Source: Sphagnum magellanicum
Taxonomy: Eukaryota; Streptophyta; Sphagnopsida; Sphagnales; Sphagnaceae
Assembly (NCBI GenBank): GCA_021904315.1
Contig: CM038911.1
Span: 21,363,390 to 21,427,389 of the forward strand
Length of the DNA stretch: 64,000 nucleotides
Direction of reading: 5' to 3'
Both the position numbers and the translations under genes were made by a program. Numbering within the stretch: the first letter of the stretch is position 1; each line of letters opens with the position of its first letter. This document shows, piece after piece, positions 34,235 through 47,900 of this stretch. Under the pieces are notes generated by a model that worked only from the letters and a program-made list of their open reading frames with translations, made no database searches and was not told the origin of the DNA.

Positions 34235-37200
34235 GTTAAGAACACCTATACAACAACATTAATTGTTAGTGCTGGTTATTTCAACAAGGATGGTGAAGTG
34301 CACACACATATAATGTACATGGGTTCAAAGTTAGATAAGTCAGACATACCTGATTCCACATTGCTGATAACCCCCATTAATTATTTGATCCCACCCCCTT
34401 TTTGTTGGCCATAAATTGAATCAAGAGGCACATTATTCATCTTTGCTAAGGGTTCTTCAAACAAATTCCTTTTGTAAGTAGAAGTCACAAGAGATTTCTT
34501 GCCATGTACTTAAAGAGCCTCATTCTCTTCATCATAAATAACATTTCAAGTGCGATGAACAGTGACAAGGCACTCATGGACTTGGTGCATGTGGAAGTTG
34601 GAGTTCTTTTCTTAACATTGAGTATATGCACTAATGAGTGGCTCATTTTTGGACAAAAATATAGTCCACACAAAGTCCAGGTTATAGTGTTAAATTGAAT
34701 TTTTATTTTGATAATATTGGTTAAATTGTAATAAAGTCCATGTATTAACAAAAATAAAGTCCATATTAATGGAAGCCCACTTAGATACCTCAAAAACCTT
34801 GGCTTTGGTGAAAATAAAATTCAAATCAAAGAAAATATATAACAATTAAGGACAATATGGGCCAATTATGAGAACACAAAATCCAAAAATTATGAAATGG
34901 TTAAAGTTTTCAAGATAAGGTTTTCAAATATAAGTTCTTTAAATACTAAAATTTGACACACTTAATCACTCCAAATAATTTGGATTGAAATTCTATGTCA
35001 ACATGATAGTTTTATAAACCTCTAGTTAACCAACTAGCCCTTATTTTTTTGTTTCAAAAGTCCATAGGTAAAAGTGAGAGATTTTTTTTCAAGAAATGAT
35101 TGTACATATGTTTTCATAATCAAATTGATAATCTAAAACCAAGTCTCAATGGGAAAATTTGACACTATATGTTTTGCTAGGAGACAATAAAACAAGATGG
35201 GTATTGCAGAAACTAAAAAATGTCACAAAAATGAGCCACTCATTTGTGCATCTACCCCATTTGAATATGACAACAAACCAAATGGATTTGACATTTGTGT
35301 ATTTGTCACCACATGCTTTGGAAAAAGGAAGCCCAATGGAGCTTGTAGAACCATATTTTGTCCATCTTACCTTTGTTGCTTCACCTACATCCATGCTGGT
35401 TTAATTCAAATTTGAAATTGAATTCTCCAACAAAAATATTAAGGACAATAACAAAACATTGAAGAACATTTGACCACAACAAAACATATGAGAATTTTAG
35501 AATTTAACACATGTACCTTCTCATGTTAAATCAAGTTAAAGATGTTGTAGCTTCTTTAGTTTTCATTGTTATGCCTTTTTGAGTTTGTTGAAGATTCATT
35601 TGCTTTGCAAGTTCAATCAACTCTTCATCCACTTTCTAGAATCCCCAATTTATCCATCAATCAGAATGAAATTTTATATTGCATATTCAACATTTGTTTA
35701 ATTCTTTCATCATTACATTTAGGTAGAATGATGAAAAGTGTGTTTGCAAGATGTGACAACAACATCCACACAATGAAAGCCCTAGTCATAGAATTCACAT
35801 GGTTTAACAACAATGAAGGTCTTGCCAACTATCCTCCACAAGTTTTTCAAAATGTAGAATAGGCTTAGGCTTGAAAATCATGTTAGTTCTTGTTTTCATT
35901 TTGTCCCATTGGGTTCAAATATTATCCAACTTAGCTCAAGTAGTTGCTTCATGTTACACATACATTTTCCAACTCCTGGTTAAAAATTTGATAGTTAGTT
36001 TCTACTTTGTCGAACAATGTTTGCCCTCGAAGGGCCATTTCCTTCTTATTCACCATCAAAGTTTAACTTTTGTTGTGCTGCCTTTCCAACTTCATGATAT
36101 TTTGCTCCCCTTCCCAATATTATGTATTTGTTGAAGTTAGATTCCAATTGGGAGGTTATTATTGTATCTCCTACTTCATCCACATTGATGTTGGCTTGGT
36201 TGTCCTATCCTTAACAAACATAAGAAAAGTTGGCAAGACCATGAAGATAAGATACATGTAATGCAAGATGTCACAAAGGAAGTATGAAGAACCTCAATAG
36301 GAAAAATAATTCCAAATACATAAGTGTGATGGCCACTATTCAAGATAATCACCTAGGTGGTGGCCAAGCAAGTTGTTATTCTCTTTGCATTTGAAAAGTG
36401 TTATTTCGATTGCATGTATGTTATTTCGGGCTTTCCCAAATTTTACTTTTTGATCTTCCATGTCTCAAGCCCACCAATCATTCTTTGAGCTTTTGTTTTG
36501 TATCCTCCAATTGTTTCATGCACAACTTAATGATTTTCTTTATGTCATTCTTGTAATATAGGAACTTTGAGACATTTGTTAATTCCAACATGGTTATAGT
36601 TCATGATTTTCTTGTAATATCTAATTCCCCATGCATGAAGTTGGATTCCCAATCCCATGATGCATAGAATTCGATCCTCTTGGCTTCTCAAGTTCGTTGT
36701 CACATTTTGAATTGTTAGCATTAGGAGCTTCTAGTAATGAACTAATGTTTATAAACAAGCTTTTTTTTGCATAATAACAATATAAGTTTCTTCAATCCAA
36801 TTAATTTTATGGCCTTTAATACCTATTAACCAACCCTTTTTTACTCATATATAAAATTCATTGTTAGTGATTTGGACAGTGCCATATATCTTCCAATAAA
36901 GTAGGTGCAATATATAGTAGCTCAAATTTGACAAATGAAGCATTCCCCAATAGTAAAAAAAAATTATGAAACAAGGTTTAAGCAATTAATTTTAGGATAG
37001 TTTAATGTAAGATGACATATGGTTGTGCATCTTGATTGGTTAGTCTTTTATTATTCAATTTTGCAATCCTATTGTACCTACTTTTCTTTTCCAAATCTAC
37101 ATTGTTGATCAACATTAATGTTGAAAGGTGGGCATAATCTAATGGTTGTCAAACCTCTTTCACACATCTTAATCATCACATTGAGTAACAAGTGCATGTG

Positions 37201-40200
37201 AGGATTGTCAAATTTTGTGAAGTGTAGTCAAATGCACATGATAATATGTTTGCACATGCTAAAGCTTGATGATTGGGATTGATCATTGAAGTTTTTACTT
37301 TTTACAATTAATTCATTTACCATAATATTTGATAGAAAATAGTTTACTTGTTGCAAACAATTTGTTGAAACATATGACCTTCACATGAAAGGTGTGTCAT
37401 TGAAACATTTGGAAATAGGCAAGGACCTTTCAGAGCTAGAATTCAAATTTTTTTGGGGATCTAATATCAATAAGAATTAAGGTTATTAACATTGATCTTG
37501 TCATGTCATTAATGTTTGTTTTGATGTTGATGTAACTCATCATCATGTTGATTTAAGGTCAATTAAAAAAAAAACCTAAGATAAATATAATTTTTTTGCA
37601 TTAAAGGTAAAATAATTACCCTTTCAAAATTCACATGTGTGGATTATGTAAGAACATTATCCTAAGGACTTAGCATGAGTGATCTTATTTGAACATTGAA
37701 GACAACATTAAATGTCAAAACAAGAATTTGTTTTTGAAGTTTTTTAAAAAAAAAATAATTTTAGTTGTCCATCAAACCAATTCCATTGATTTCAACCATT
37801 CAACAAATCATGAGAAATGATTTTAGTTGTTTAGATTATGACAAAAATTTAATTTCAATATTATTCAACCCTCCCATGGATAAATCAAATTATAATCATT
37901 CTTGTCTATGGAACAACCACCCTTGTTGAAGGAATGATCACCCTTATCCAAGGAGTGACACACCCCTATCGAATACAAATTGTAAGTAATTTGAATACAT
38001 TTGAAACTAACTAGTCAATATAGCATTCAAATTTACTTGAGTTTACTTTTAAAAATTTAATGAAATAAATATGTAATAAAATAAGATGGAAAGTCACCAT
38101 ATATTCAAGGGTGTTATGAAATAGATACTATATTTTCTTTTTGTTATAATATATTTCACACATACTTAAAAGGAAAGTTCACATAGGAAAAAAACATTTC
38201 AAGTTTCCATTTAGAATAACCTATTATAAAATTTTGGAATTTCAAAATTAATGCCCATTGTGAGGAAATATTATATTTTTGTTCATTAAATAAAAAATGC
38301 AATGTAAAACAATTTTACAATGGGATTGATTGTTGTTTAAAATCTATTTTCATCCTTTTGTTGGGAGGGGGGAGGGGGCTACCAAGGTAATTCAAATGTT
38401 TGCTTTACCATATTTGCACGTAGTGAGGTTATAAAATTGACTATATTCTAATGAATGGAGGTAGTTCATTCAAAGGATAAGGGTTCAACTAATATTACTA
38501 GCTAGCCCTAATGAGTGTAAAAAAAAAGATGTCTATTGAAAAGGTTTGAAAATGCATATCTTTAACACCCTTATTTTTTTGGCAAATTGAACAATGGGCG
38601 ATTTAAGTTTGTTTGGGGAATTGACACCTAAATTTACATGAGAGTGACACTATAACAAGTTTCAATACAACAAAATAATAGTAAAAGGAGTTGATTTGTT
38701 GTCAATATGAATATAATGAAAGGAATGTTAGGATATTGTGTGTCATGAAACATGAGTTTGAAATGAGAGCTAACTTGTAAAGAATGTGGTTCTTGTGTAA
38801 CATTTCAATGTCATTAATTTTGTGATGGTTGAAAATAGTTAGTTAAAAAGTGATTATTTGTTGATTTTATTGAGAGATGAACCAAGGTGATGAGTAATAT
38901 CAACAATATAAGGGTGATTCATAATATGTAAAGTTATTCAAGAGAAGGAAAAAGTTTATGTGGGAAACACATTGAGAATAATAAAAATAAAATTTTTTAA
39001 AAAGATTTTTTAAATTTGTTGCCTAGGTTATGCTTCACCATAATATGTAAGAAAATCATGAAACTCTTTAGTTTTGACACGGTTTAGGTTCAAATATGCA
39101 CAATTAAAAAAAACTTTACAATATTTGTGATTACATGAAGGGGTTCATTATAATTTGTTTTTAATCTTGCCTACTTTGTAAGGTGTATTTCAATTTAAAC
39201 ATGGTAAAATAAACACAAAGAATAGCCATCTAAAATTTCACTTTAAAATTGATCCAATTCATCGTAAACATAAGAAATATATCTATGAATTCAATTGTGA
39301 GTGAGTAGGTGGTTGGGTGAGTGAATTATTGTATTTGAAAGGTTTTGTTAGTATGTAAATTTGCTAGCTAGTCACTAAAAAATAGTATTAAGATCAATTT
39401 TTTTTTACTAGTTGTTGAATGAATTAAATATTGTCATGTGTTACCATATTCGTACCTACACTTATTGCTATCCACACATCTCATAAAATGACCTTAATTA
39501 GTGCATCGTATCTAAATCAAAATATGATTCACTTGCAACAAGTAAGATCCAAGCCCAAAACATAGAATGAAAAATCACAACACACAAAACCATGGGCAAA
39601 TGAAAACTTACATAACACATAAAAACTACCCCAAAAAAAATGTTGTGTGTTTTAAAGTCTCCAAAAACCCAATATAGCATATTTTCATGTTGGTAATTTA
39701 ATTCAAACCTTTGAAGTTTGTAGTCCCAAAAAAAGTTATTTGGCTTTTAAAATCCCATATACTCCAAATTAAAAACCTCCCCAAAATCTAGCAATCAATT
39801 GCTTAACACACATCAATTAATCTCAATTTACAATAAACATTTGTCTCAACAATTTATTATGGTAGGTCTAGGCTTAACACAATAAAGTTATTTGCAAAAT
39901 AGTAAAACTCAAGAGTTAACCTTGGGTTTTATTAAACTAAGGATAATAGTCAATGTAAGATAGTAAAATAAAATAGCAAAGGAGGAAACTCAAATTTCTT
40001 CATCAACCTAAAATGATTTGAGTTTATCGGATCTACTATGTTAGTTGAGTGTTAGTTTAGCTACCTAATTAAATCATAGTTAGATTAGTGATTAGTTGGG
40101 CTAACATAATCAATTGTGTTTTGAACTTGAAATCAGTTCATGTGTGAATAGGGTTTTAACTATTCAATGTTGGGATATAATGACAAGTTTAATGACAGCT

Positions 40201-42130
40201 ACATAAAATGCCATGGAGTTGGGAACATGAGGGGAACATTGCAACTTCTAAGTAACAAAATTTCTAATTTGTTAATATGTTAGATGAAAAAATATTCACT
40301 TGAAAAACACAAAAATCTCATGGTTGCCTTGACATGTTAGGAACTATGTTGGGAATGGTGGGACTAGTGCAAGTTTTTCTTTTGGGCACCAATGACTCAA
40401 TATGAACTAGGTGGGAAGGGGGGGCCTGCTCCAAATTCTTTTGGGCATCAAATGATGTAAGTCTGAACTTAGACCTGAAAATAAACTTCCACACATTGAA
40501 TAATTAATCCTCCAAATGGGGATGGCCAACAAATGACAGATACTTAAGGCACCCTTGGTTTGAATCCCACTTCATTTTATTAGCACCCATCATGATAATT
40601 TAAAGCAAATTTGGACTATTTTTCACTCAAAACCTTTATTCCCAAATGAGTGAATTCCATATGAAAACACCTTTGGTGAGCTTGTTCCCAAAGCTTGGGG
40701 GTTGCTCCTACCAGCTTTCATGTCACGTCAATGTCTTGGTTTTGATGCAATCGATTGCTTATTGCATACCATTTTGCAAGGCCAAAATGGCAAAAGGTTT
40801 TTTAACTTGTGTATTTGAACTTGTGATGTTTATGTTTGAGCTTTTTTCATAGGAAATGAACCTCTTTCACATGTAAATGGGAAAGGTATATAAGCCAATG
40901 TAATTTTTTGCACAAACAATTTTTAAAATTGTGTGCCTGTTTCAATTTCAAAACTTTCCATACAATAAAAGTTTAATAACTTAAAATTATGGTGATGTGA
41001 ACAAGAAGAAAATCCAGCAGATTTTGTCGATGTGGCCTACACTTAATGGTACAGCCTCCGTACAGTATAGTCTGCGCTTCTAGACCACTGCACAAACTTG
41101 TCCAGTAAAATCCACTCTAAATGACCCTTCAAGTTAACCTTTTTTTAGCAAATTGTAGGATTCACTGGGTTAACACATCAAGCTGGGAGCATTCCCAAAA
41201 TGCACGGCTAGGCCGCTCTCTTACGCTAGGCTCTTGTTGAACTAACTATCCTGAAGTAATGAATTTCTTGAAGTAAAAATGTCGATGATAATATATTTTG
41301 GTCACACAAGCAAGGAAGATGAAATGTTTGTGGTCACAGATTTGCAATACTAATTTAAAATAAAATTCATGCTCAGAGCATTTTGTTGGTTACTCAACTA
41401 CAGCTATTTCTAACTTCTAAGAATGGCAAAGCCAAAAACTTTTTGGAATCCTGTGTGCTTGCTTGCAATGGGCTTACACAAAAAGTTGTAAGGGATGAAG
41501 GCTGATTGAAAGGTATAATTTGAAATTCTTAGGTCCAGTTTAAATTGCAAAATGGAAGCTGCATAAGATTGCTTTATCAACATGCAGGTACCATAGTAGA
41601 GGGGCAGCAATAACAAATGTCTATCAAATAGTTAGTTAATTTTCAAGATTCCATCCCAAAATTAGAATGTTCCCCAATATTTCAAAAAGATTGTCTAATT
41701 TTGCTTCAAAAAAATGTTCTTTGCAAAAGAGAATTTTTGAAAATTTCAACATTTCTACAAACAATATATAGTTAGTGTTGAAGATGTCAAGGTAAGATTG
41801 CTGTATGACTTTGAAAGTACCTACAAGGGGCAGCTTCACATCCGTCCATGTAAGAAAAACAACATTGCTGTAAAATTGAGAGTCCCAAGCTGGGCTCTGT
41901 TATTCAATTTTGTGAGATAGGTGGAGTGGCCTTCATCTTCAGCAATCTTAGGACTTAGCCAAAATTTGATTACAAGTTACAGAGGAAAGTTGAATTTTTT
42001 TGGAACCAACCTCACTAGAGATATCCTGGCCACATAATAGAAGACATGCTCTAAATCTGGCAATTTCAAATTTTCTTTACCTCAAAAAAATGGCGACTTT
42101 GGGAACTTTCTTTTTATAAAAAATCGCTTT
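34235..42130. other. Long AT-rich stretch without recognised gene
   Basis: No coding motif was found in six frames. 41615-41800 is the third copy of the repeat also at 27590 and 29285. Short ORFs at 34485-35404, 35566-36261 and 40646-40852 are not supported by motifs. A G-rich tract occurs near 38360. Confidence 0.45.
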
Positions 42131-42665
42131 GTATGTAAGTCAGAGCCACCTCTTTTTGTGTGTGTCGCCAAGTGGCGAGATTTCGCCCACAAAAGAAAAG
42201 AAAAGAGAAACGCTAACCCTAAGCCCTAAAACTCCGCACCACAATATTATGCTCCTTGGGGCGTATAAGGACCAAAATCTTCACTATTTCCAAGAGTTCA
42301 AGGGAAGAAGAGGGACGTCGCCCCGGGACGATGCAGTCTACAATTCCCTTTCTGAACTGTAGTCAAAAAAATTTGGCTCTTAGAACTATAACAAATTTTT
42401 GTGTCCATTGTGTGCACTGTGTGTGTGACGAGACTTAAAGCTTGGCGTGAACAACCTCAATGCATGCCTACAACTTCAAGCAACTTCAATGGGTTGTTAG
42501 TGTTGCGCGGAACTTCGAAAAAATTGTAAATTCTACAATTTTATTTAAATGTTTTTTTTGCGGCTTCATGTCATATTCTGCAATCAGGCTCGAGGCCGCT
42601 TGGTTGCTGTAGTGTTGTTTGTCTATGACCTGTAGTCAAATTTGGCTCTTATAAGTATAACAACA
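42131..42665 (+). promoter_or_regulatory. 5' flank of the GT2 gene with a duplicated 35-bp word
   Basis: CTGTAGTCAAA...TTTGGCTCTTA...TATAACAA occurs at 42357-42395 and again at 42630-42664, directly before the start codon. TAACCCTAAGCCCTAAAA at 42217-42234 resembles a telo-box region. The start of transcription is not known. Confidence 0.4.
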
Positions 42666-44747
42666 ATGGTGGTGGGATTAGATCACCACCAACGACCAGA
42701 CGGCGAGTCCCGGAGCAGGTGGAGGAACCATAATTACAGTGTCTTCTTCCGCGGCAAGCTGCTCTACTATCGACAGGAGGCGATTCAATTCGCCACTTGT
42801 TTTCTTGTACTTGCATACTTAGCCGTAACATCAAACTACTTCGTTTTCAAGTTCCGCTTGTACATTCGCCACGGTCGCCAAGCGGTGGCGTCGCCCTGGA
42901 TCCTTCTAGTCTTAGCGTTCGAGTGTTTGTATTTTATTTCCTTTCTCATCTCGTCTGTAGATAATTTGCTACCACCAAGTCGGCGTAATAACCTACCGCC
43001 GTTAGACATCGAGTACGGGGCCGGGGATCCCAACGAGCAGCAGTGTCCAGCTCCACCCTCTCCCATGGTCCACGTGCTGCTCACTTGCTGCAATGAGCCT
43101 ACTGAAATTCAAACGGAAACCATTTGCGCCGCCTTGGCTTTGGACTACCCACATGACCGTTTCAAAGTGCTGGTCTTGGATGACGGTGCCCAGGATGAGC
43201 TCAAAGCTATCTGCGAGAATTTACAAATCGAAGAAGGCGGTGGAGGCGGAGCTCACGATGGAGATAATATTGATCACACGATAACGCCGCCGCCGCGCCG
43301 CCTAGAGCACCTGCGTCGTACTAAGCTTCCAGGAGTACCGCACCATTTCAAATGCGGTAACTTGAACTACGGTCTAGAGCACAGCGGCGAAAGTGAGTAC
43401 GTCGTCATAGTGGATGCAGACATGATCTTGCATCCTTCCTTCCTGCGCCGAATGCTGCCTTACTTAGTCAATTCCCCTAATGTCTCCTTTACCCAAATCC
43501 CGCAGTGTTATTATAATCTCCAAGTGGGAGATCTTCTCAACAGCTCCTCTATCATGGTCTACGATAGAATGTTCCCCCATAGAGACAGCGCCAATATCGC
43601 AACTTGTGTGGGTACCGGTGCTGTCTTCCGATGCTCCCATCTGCGTTCCATTGGAGGATTTCAACCGGAGTCAGTGAGTGAAGATACTAACACCTCTTTC
43701 CTGCTACTGTCAAAGGGGTTCGAGTCTGTGTATGTGCATGAGCGGTTGCAAATCGGTTTGGCGCCGTGGACTCTTGAAGCTTTTCTGAAGCAGCGAATAC
43801 GGTGGGGTCGTGGTGCTATTCAACAAGTAGCGACCTGGAACATCTTGTTGGGTCGGAGTAGTAAACTGAATTGGGTACAGAGATTGTTGGTCTTCTGGCA
43901 CACTTTCTCAATCATCACGCCTATACTCAATACGTTGATGGTCCCACTCTTGATTGTCATGCTTGGTTTGAACTTGAACTTCAGCGTCGGTAGTCTTGAT
44001 GAAAACTTGGTGCTGGTGAGTTACTTGTCTGTGACTCTTATTACATGGCGAATCCTGTGGGTAGTGTTGTGGGTGGACATAGCGACGAGTAGGACTGGTC
44101 GATCTTCAGATCGACTCATCGATAACATTCAGGCACGCAATCGCGAGGAGTCATACTTTTGGTGGATTAGTCCTTATATGTTCGTCATGTTACTAAAGAT
44201 GATAAACTGGAACAGCTCATTTGTGTTCAAACCCACCGGCAACGTTGACAAGCAGCAGATGGAGACTAATTCCCGTAAGGGCGGCGCCGGCGGCAATATG
44301 CAGGACTGCTGCAGATCAGCTGGTCGCTTCACACAAGTGAAGGTACACTTGGTATGTGTGGCGACTGTGATCGGAATTGTGACATTGCGAGTGGTGCTGG
44401 CAGCCAAACACGGCGACTGTGTAGAATGGTTCCGAGTGATCGGATTGTCGCTGTTTCTTCTCACTACTTCTTTCCACTTGCTTCTTCCCATCTTTTTTCT
44501 GGCTAACTCCAGCTCGCACTTGAAACCGGCGGACCGAAAATCTCTCCTGTGCTACGACGCTCGAGGCGTGCCCACGTTCGATCCTGAGTCCACGACGGGA
44601 AGGCCACAGTGGGCGTGGTCCGCGCTTCTCTACGAAGCCTTGTCTTTCACAGTTTTTGCCTTCTGGGTGGGTGTATTATGTCTCTCCATTGATATGAAAT
44701 CGCATGACGGTTCCTTGGGCTGGTGCAACATGCAAAACTCATTTTAA
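42666..44747 (+). CDS. Processive family-2 glycosyltransferase, BcsA/Tft1-type polysaccharide synthase
   Basis: A single-exon gene of 693 residues from the ATG at 42666 (MVVGLDHH); the frame extends 24 bp upstream only with a TTG. Two N-terminal membrane segments (about 42-63 and 77-97) precede a cytosolic GT2 domain with VLLTCCNEP, VLVLDDG (Asp172/173), VDADM (250-252), SVSED (338-340) and QRIRW (376-380): the D, DxD, (T/S)ED and Q(Q/R)xRW residues of processive synthases are all present. FVFKPTGN (519-526) is where BcsA has its FxVTxKG gating loop, and about six membrane segments follow. There is no plant CESA zinc finger or plant-specific insert, so it is not CESA; it resembles bacterial and fungal synthases and, as I recall, moss arabinoglucan synthase (AGlcS). 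The product, a membrane beta-glucan-type polymer made from UDP-sugar, is inferred. The gene is much more GC-rich than its flanks. Confidence 0.92.
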   Translation: MVVGLDHHQRPDGESRSRWRNHNYSVFFRGKLLYYRQEAIQFATCFLVLAYLAVTSNYFVFKFRLYIRHGRQAVASPWILLVLAFECLYFISFLISSVDNLLPPSRRNNLPPLDIEYGAGDPNEQQCPAPPSPMVHVLLTCCNEPTEIQTETICAALALDYPHDRFKVLVLDDGAQDELKAICENLQIEEGGGGGAHDGDNIDHTITPPPRRLEHLRRTKLPGVPHHFKCGNLNYGLEHSGESEYVVIVDADMILHPSFLRRMLPYLVNSPNVSFTQIPQCYYNLQVGDLLNSSSIMVYDRMFPHRDSANIATCVGTGAVFRCSHLRSIGGFQPESVSEDTNTSFLLLSKGFESVYVHERLQIGLAPWTLEAFLKQRIRWGRGAIQQVATWNILLGRSSKLNWVQRLLVFWHTFSIITPILNTLMVPLLIVMLGLNLNFSVGSLDENLVLVSYLSVTLITWRILWVVLWVDIATSRTGRSSDRLIDNIQARNREESYFWWISPYMFVMLLKMINWNSSFVFKPTGNVDKQQMETNSRKGGAGGNMQDCCRSAGRFTQVKVHLVCVATVIGIVTLRVVLAAKHGDCVEWFRVIGLSLFLLTTSFHLLLPIFFLANSSSHLKPADRKSLLCYDARGVPTFDPESTTGRPQWAWSALLYEALSFTVFAFWVGVLCLSIDMKSHDGSLGWCNMQNSF

Positions 44748-44960
44748 GCTGGTACACACAAGCTTGAAGCCATAGACTGGAGATAAATCCACAGAACACT
44801 AGTCTTGATTACTGGAGACTCAAGAGTCTTCAAAATTCATTTAAAGGGTACACTTAAATTATTCTTGCAAAATTAATTTTTACCTAACGTTTAAACTCTT
44901 GAATATTAGTGGAGAGTCTTCAAATTTCATTTTAAGATACATTTAAACTCTTGCTTAGTG
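44739..44960. repeat. Degenerate tandem repeat spanning the GT2 stop codon
   Basis: CTCATTTTAAG...TACAC at the stop codon recurs as TTCATTTAAAG...TACAC near 44837 and TTCATTTTAAGATACA near 44926, at spacings of about 90-99 bp. AAACTCTTG and GAGTCTTCAAA words recur with it. Confidence 0.5.
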
Positions 44961-47900
44961 CAGAGTCTCCAAGACACTAATCGGTCTCTATATTGGGAAA
45001 GGTTTATTTTAATCTTTCTCTATTTTGTTGGTTCTTTTTAGATTCTCATAATTTTTGCAAGATTTTGTTTTGATTCAGCAGAATATATTCAACTTGTAAT
45101 GCTGTTTTCTTATTTGGCTTCTGTTATGTACTTATTCTATGTTTGCGTAACACTGAATTACTTAGACTGCTACAAAATATGAAAATATCAAGAACACAGA
45201 AAATAAAGAAAATTTTAAAACAAAACTCTTTGATTCAATCCTGCCGAATGCTAAGAATAATGCTCATTTTTCAATAATGAATGCTAAATCATAAAAAAAT
45301 GAATGTGGAATCACTGTTAAATCCATCTAAGTTCTAATCAATCCCCACAATTGCATCTCTGTAAAATGATAGAAATATATTATGATAGAAACATATCCTC
45401 GATTCTCGTTCTCTCAACACCTGTTGCTCTGGATGTTAACTGCCAATAGTGATAGCAGCCACCACATTAACTGGTACATTATCGCCAGTAATTAATCAAT
45501 ATATCAATTTAATTAATATTATTTTATATTTAATCTATATTTAAACAATCATGAAAATATCAATTAACATTATCCTTTCTGTCCATTGGATTTTGTCTTC
45601 AAAATCGAAAAAATTGGAATAACAATAAGAATACAAAAATTATTTCAGTCTATGTTGAATCTATTCAGCAAAGTTTAGTATATTAAGCATGCTCTGTTCG
45701 TAAATCAATCTGTTCAATATTTTAAAATTTGTTTAGCAAAGACTTCAACTGTTTTAAAATGAACTTCAAAAATATTAGAAGATTTTGATTAAGAAGTTGA
45801 ACTTCGGAACCTATACTAAACTGATAATTGGTAAAAGGAAATTGTGGGTTGTCCAGTGGACCTACTTTTCCTCGTCTTTTGATTTGATATTGGATATTGA
45901 TCAACTATGCATGCACTCCTATTGTTGGTAGTGAATTTAGTTGAGTACTTGCTCCTTGCAAAACTTGTTGCAGGAAATTTAAGGTCTTCTCCAACTAGGT
46001 ACCTGTACTGATTGGTACTATGCTTCCTCCTATTTTTCTGATGTTGAGCAAATTTGTACTCGAGGTCCTGTTGTAACTGGCTCCAATGTCTCCTTTGTTC
46101 GAAACAATTTGCATAGCAATGTATAATCACATTTTAAATACATAATTATAATTCATTTCAATAAATATATTTAATTCAGCATCCAAATTTAATGTTCCAA
46201 AAATCTGATTTCGGTTATAATTTAAATATAACTTAAAGTCAATTAAAGTCTATTTATAATTTAATAATTAAAATAAATTCATATTTAAAAAAAATTCTAG
46301 TTTAATATTTTAAATTTTTATTTGGTTCATAAATTCAACTTTTTTTTATTAATGAAGTTAAATTCATTCTAAAAATAGTGTTTGGGCCATAATTTAAGTT
46401 TTCAATTAAAATTAGGATTCTGAATTAAATTTAATCCATATTTCAGATGTAAATATTACATGATTTCATTTTAAAACTAAATTTAATTATCATTGATTAA
46501 AGCTTCATGTACATGTATGCAATGTGCATGCCATTTGTAATAAGAATGAACTAAAATTTGTAACATTTTTTTAATCATTAAAACATGATTCCATTAGAAT
46601 TTTATACACACATGTGTTTTCATGTAATGCATATAGGACTATTGCAATTACAAAATGACTTACGAAAAACTTTATGAATGTATGTTATTAAATTTTATAA
46701 TGTATGATGCCAATTATTATCTACAGTTTTTGATATAACTCACAATGTACAACTAAATTATGATTGCAATTATGTTAATTTGATCACATATTTACACCAT
46801 GTGACAAAATTACACATGTAAAATGGTAGACATTATTTTTTCACATCATATCATCACTTAATATTACAAGTTATTTAGTAATTAGTTGCATAAAACACCA
46901 ATCTTTCTAATATCATACGCCATATTATAATGTATATATTACATCATGTCATAGTTATTATTGTTGGTTAGTCACTTGAATTTAACTTTACTTTTTTAGC
47001 TTGAGTGTATATAAATTGAATACATGCTCGCATTTATGTTAAAAATCCATTTCATTCATTTATTAGTTGTAAGAAGCACTATATGCAACTACACATATTA
47101 GTGCTTAACACAAGGCTTTAAAAAACCTTGTTTTAATTAATGCCATGTCCATCAATATACCTCAATAGTGAATTGATGCTACACCAATTTGTCCTATTTC
47201 ATGTTCCTACTTTTAAAATAATGTACAAAATTTTGTTGTTCACTTTGGTGGATTGTTTCTTTTGATACACTAATTATAGAATTGCATTAATTTATAAGAA
47301 TTATTGTTCAATGAAATTAGCTAACTTCCATTAATCAATGTTGGCATATGCATTAGTTCAAACAATGCTTTGGACAAGAGTTGGTTGATTTCAATTGTGG
47401 GAATTGATTCCTTGTCTACAACTTTAAACTTGTATGAAACAAAAAATTGTTTGAGTACAAGATTGTAAATTGATTGTGATTAGTTTATCATGAACAACCA
47501 CCTTGAAGATTTTTCTATCATTTGATTTCTTATAGGTTAAAAAAATGCAATTATTAATTCATTGTGCAAAGAAAGCCATTTTATTTTGAAGAGTCCATTT
47601 AAACTAACTTTGGTTGCCTAATGGTATTTGTTTGACCTTCATGCAATCCATTTGAGAATTTGTTGGATCTCCTTTACCTCAAGATTTGATGAAGTCGCCA
47701 TGTGCTAGAATTTGCAACTCATAGGTTTAATATTATGGAATGCTTGGGCTTACAAATTCATCGTTGGTTTTTGTGGCTCTTTGTCCAAATTAGAGATTAA
47801 GATGTTAAGAGGCTCTAATCTATTTTGCAAATAATCAATCACTTTATGAATTCATTTTTTCAAATCTATTAGATTTTACTTATAGAAATTGTGAAACAAT

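Noticed and set aside
42642..42665. Eight-residue N-terminal extension of the GT2 protein
   Set aside because: It would begin at TTG. The first ATG in frame is at 42666 and has a good context.
45816..46130. 104-codon minus-strand ORF
   Set aside because: No motif and composition typical of chance frames. Not enough to call a gene.
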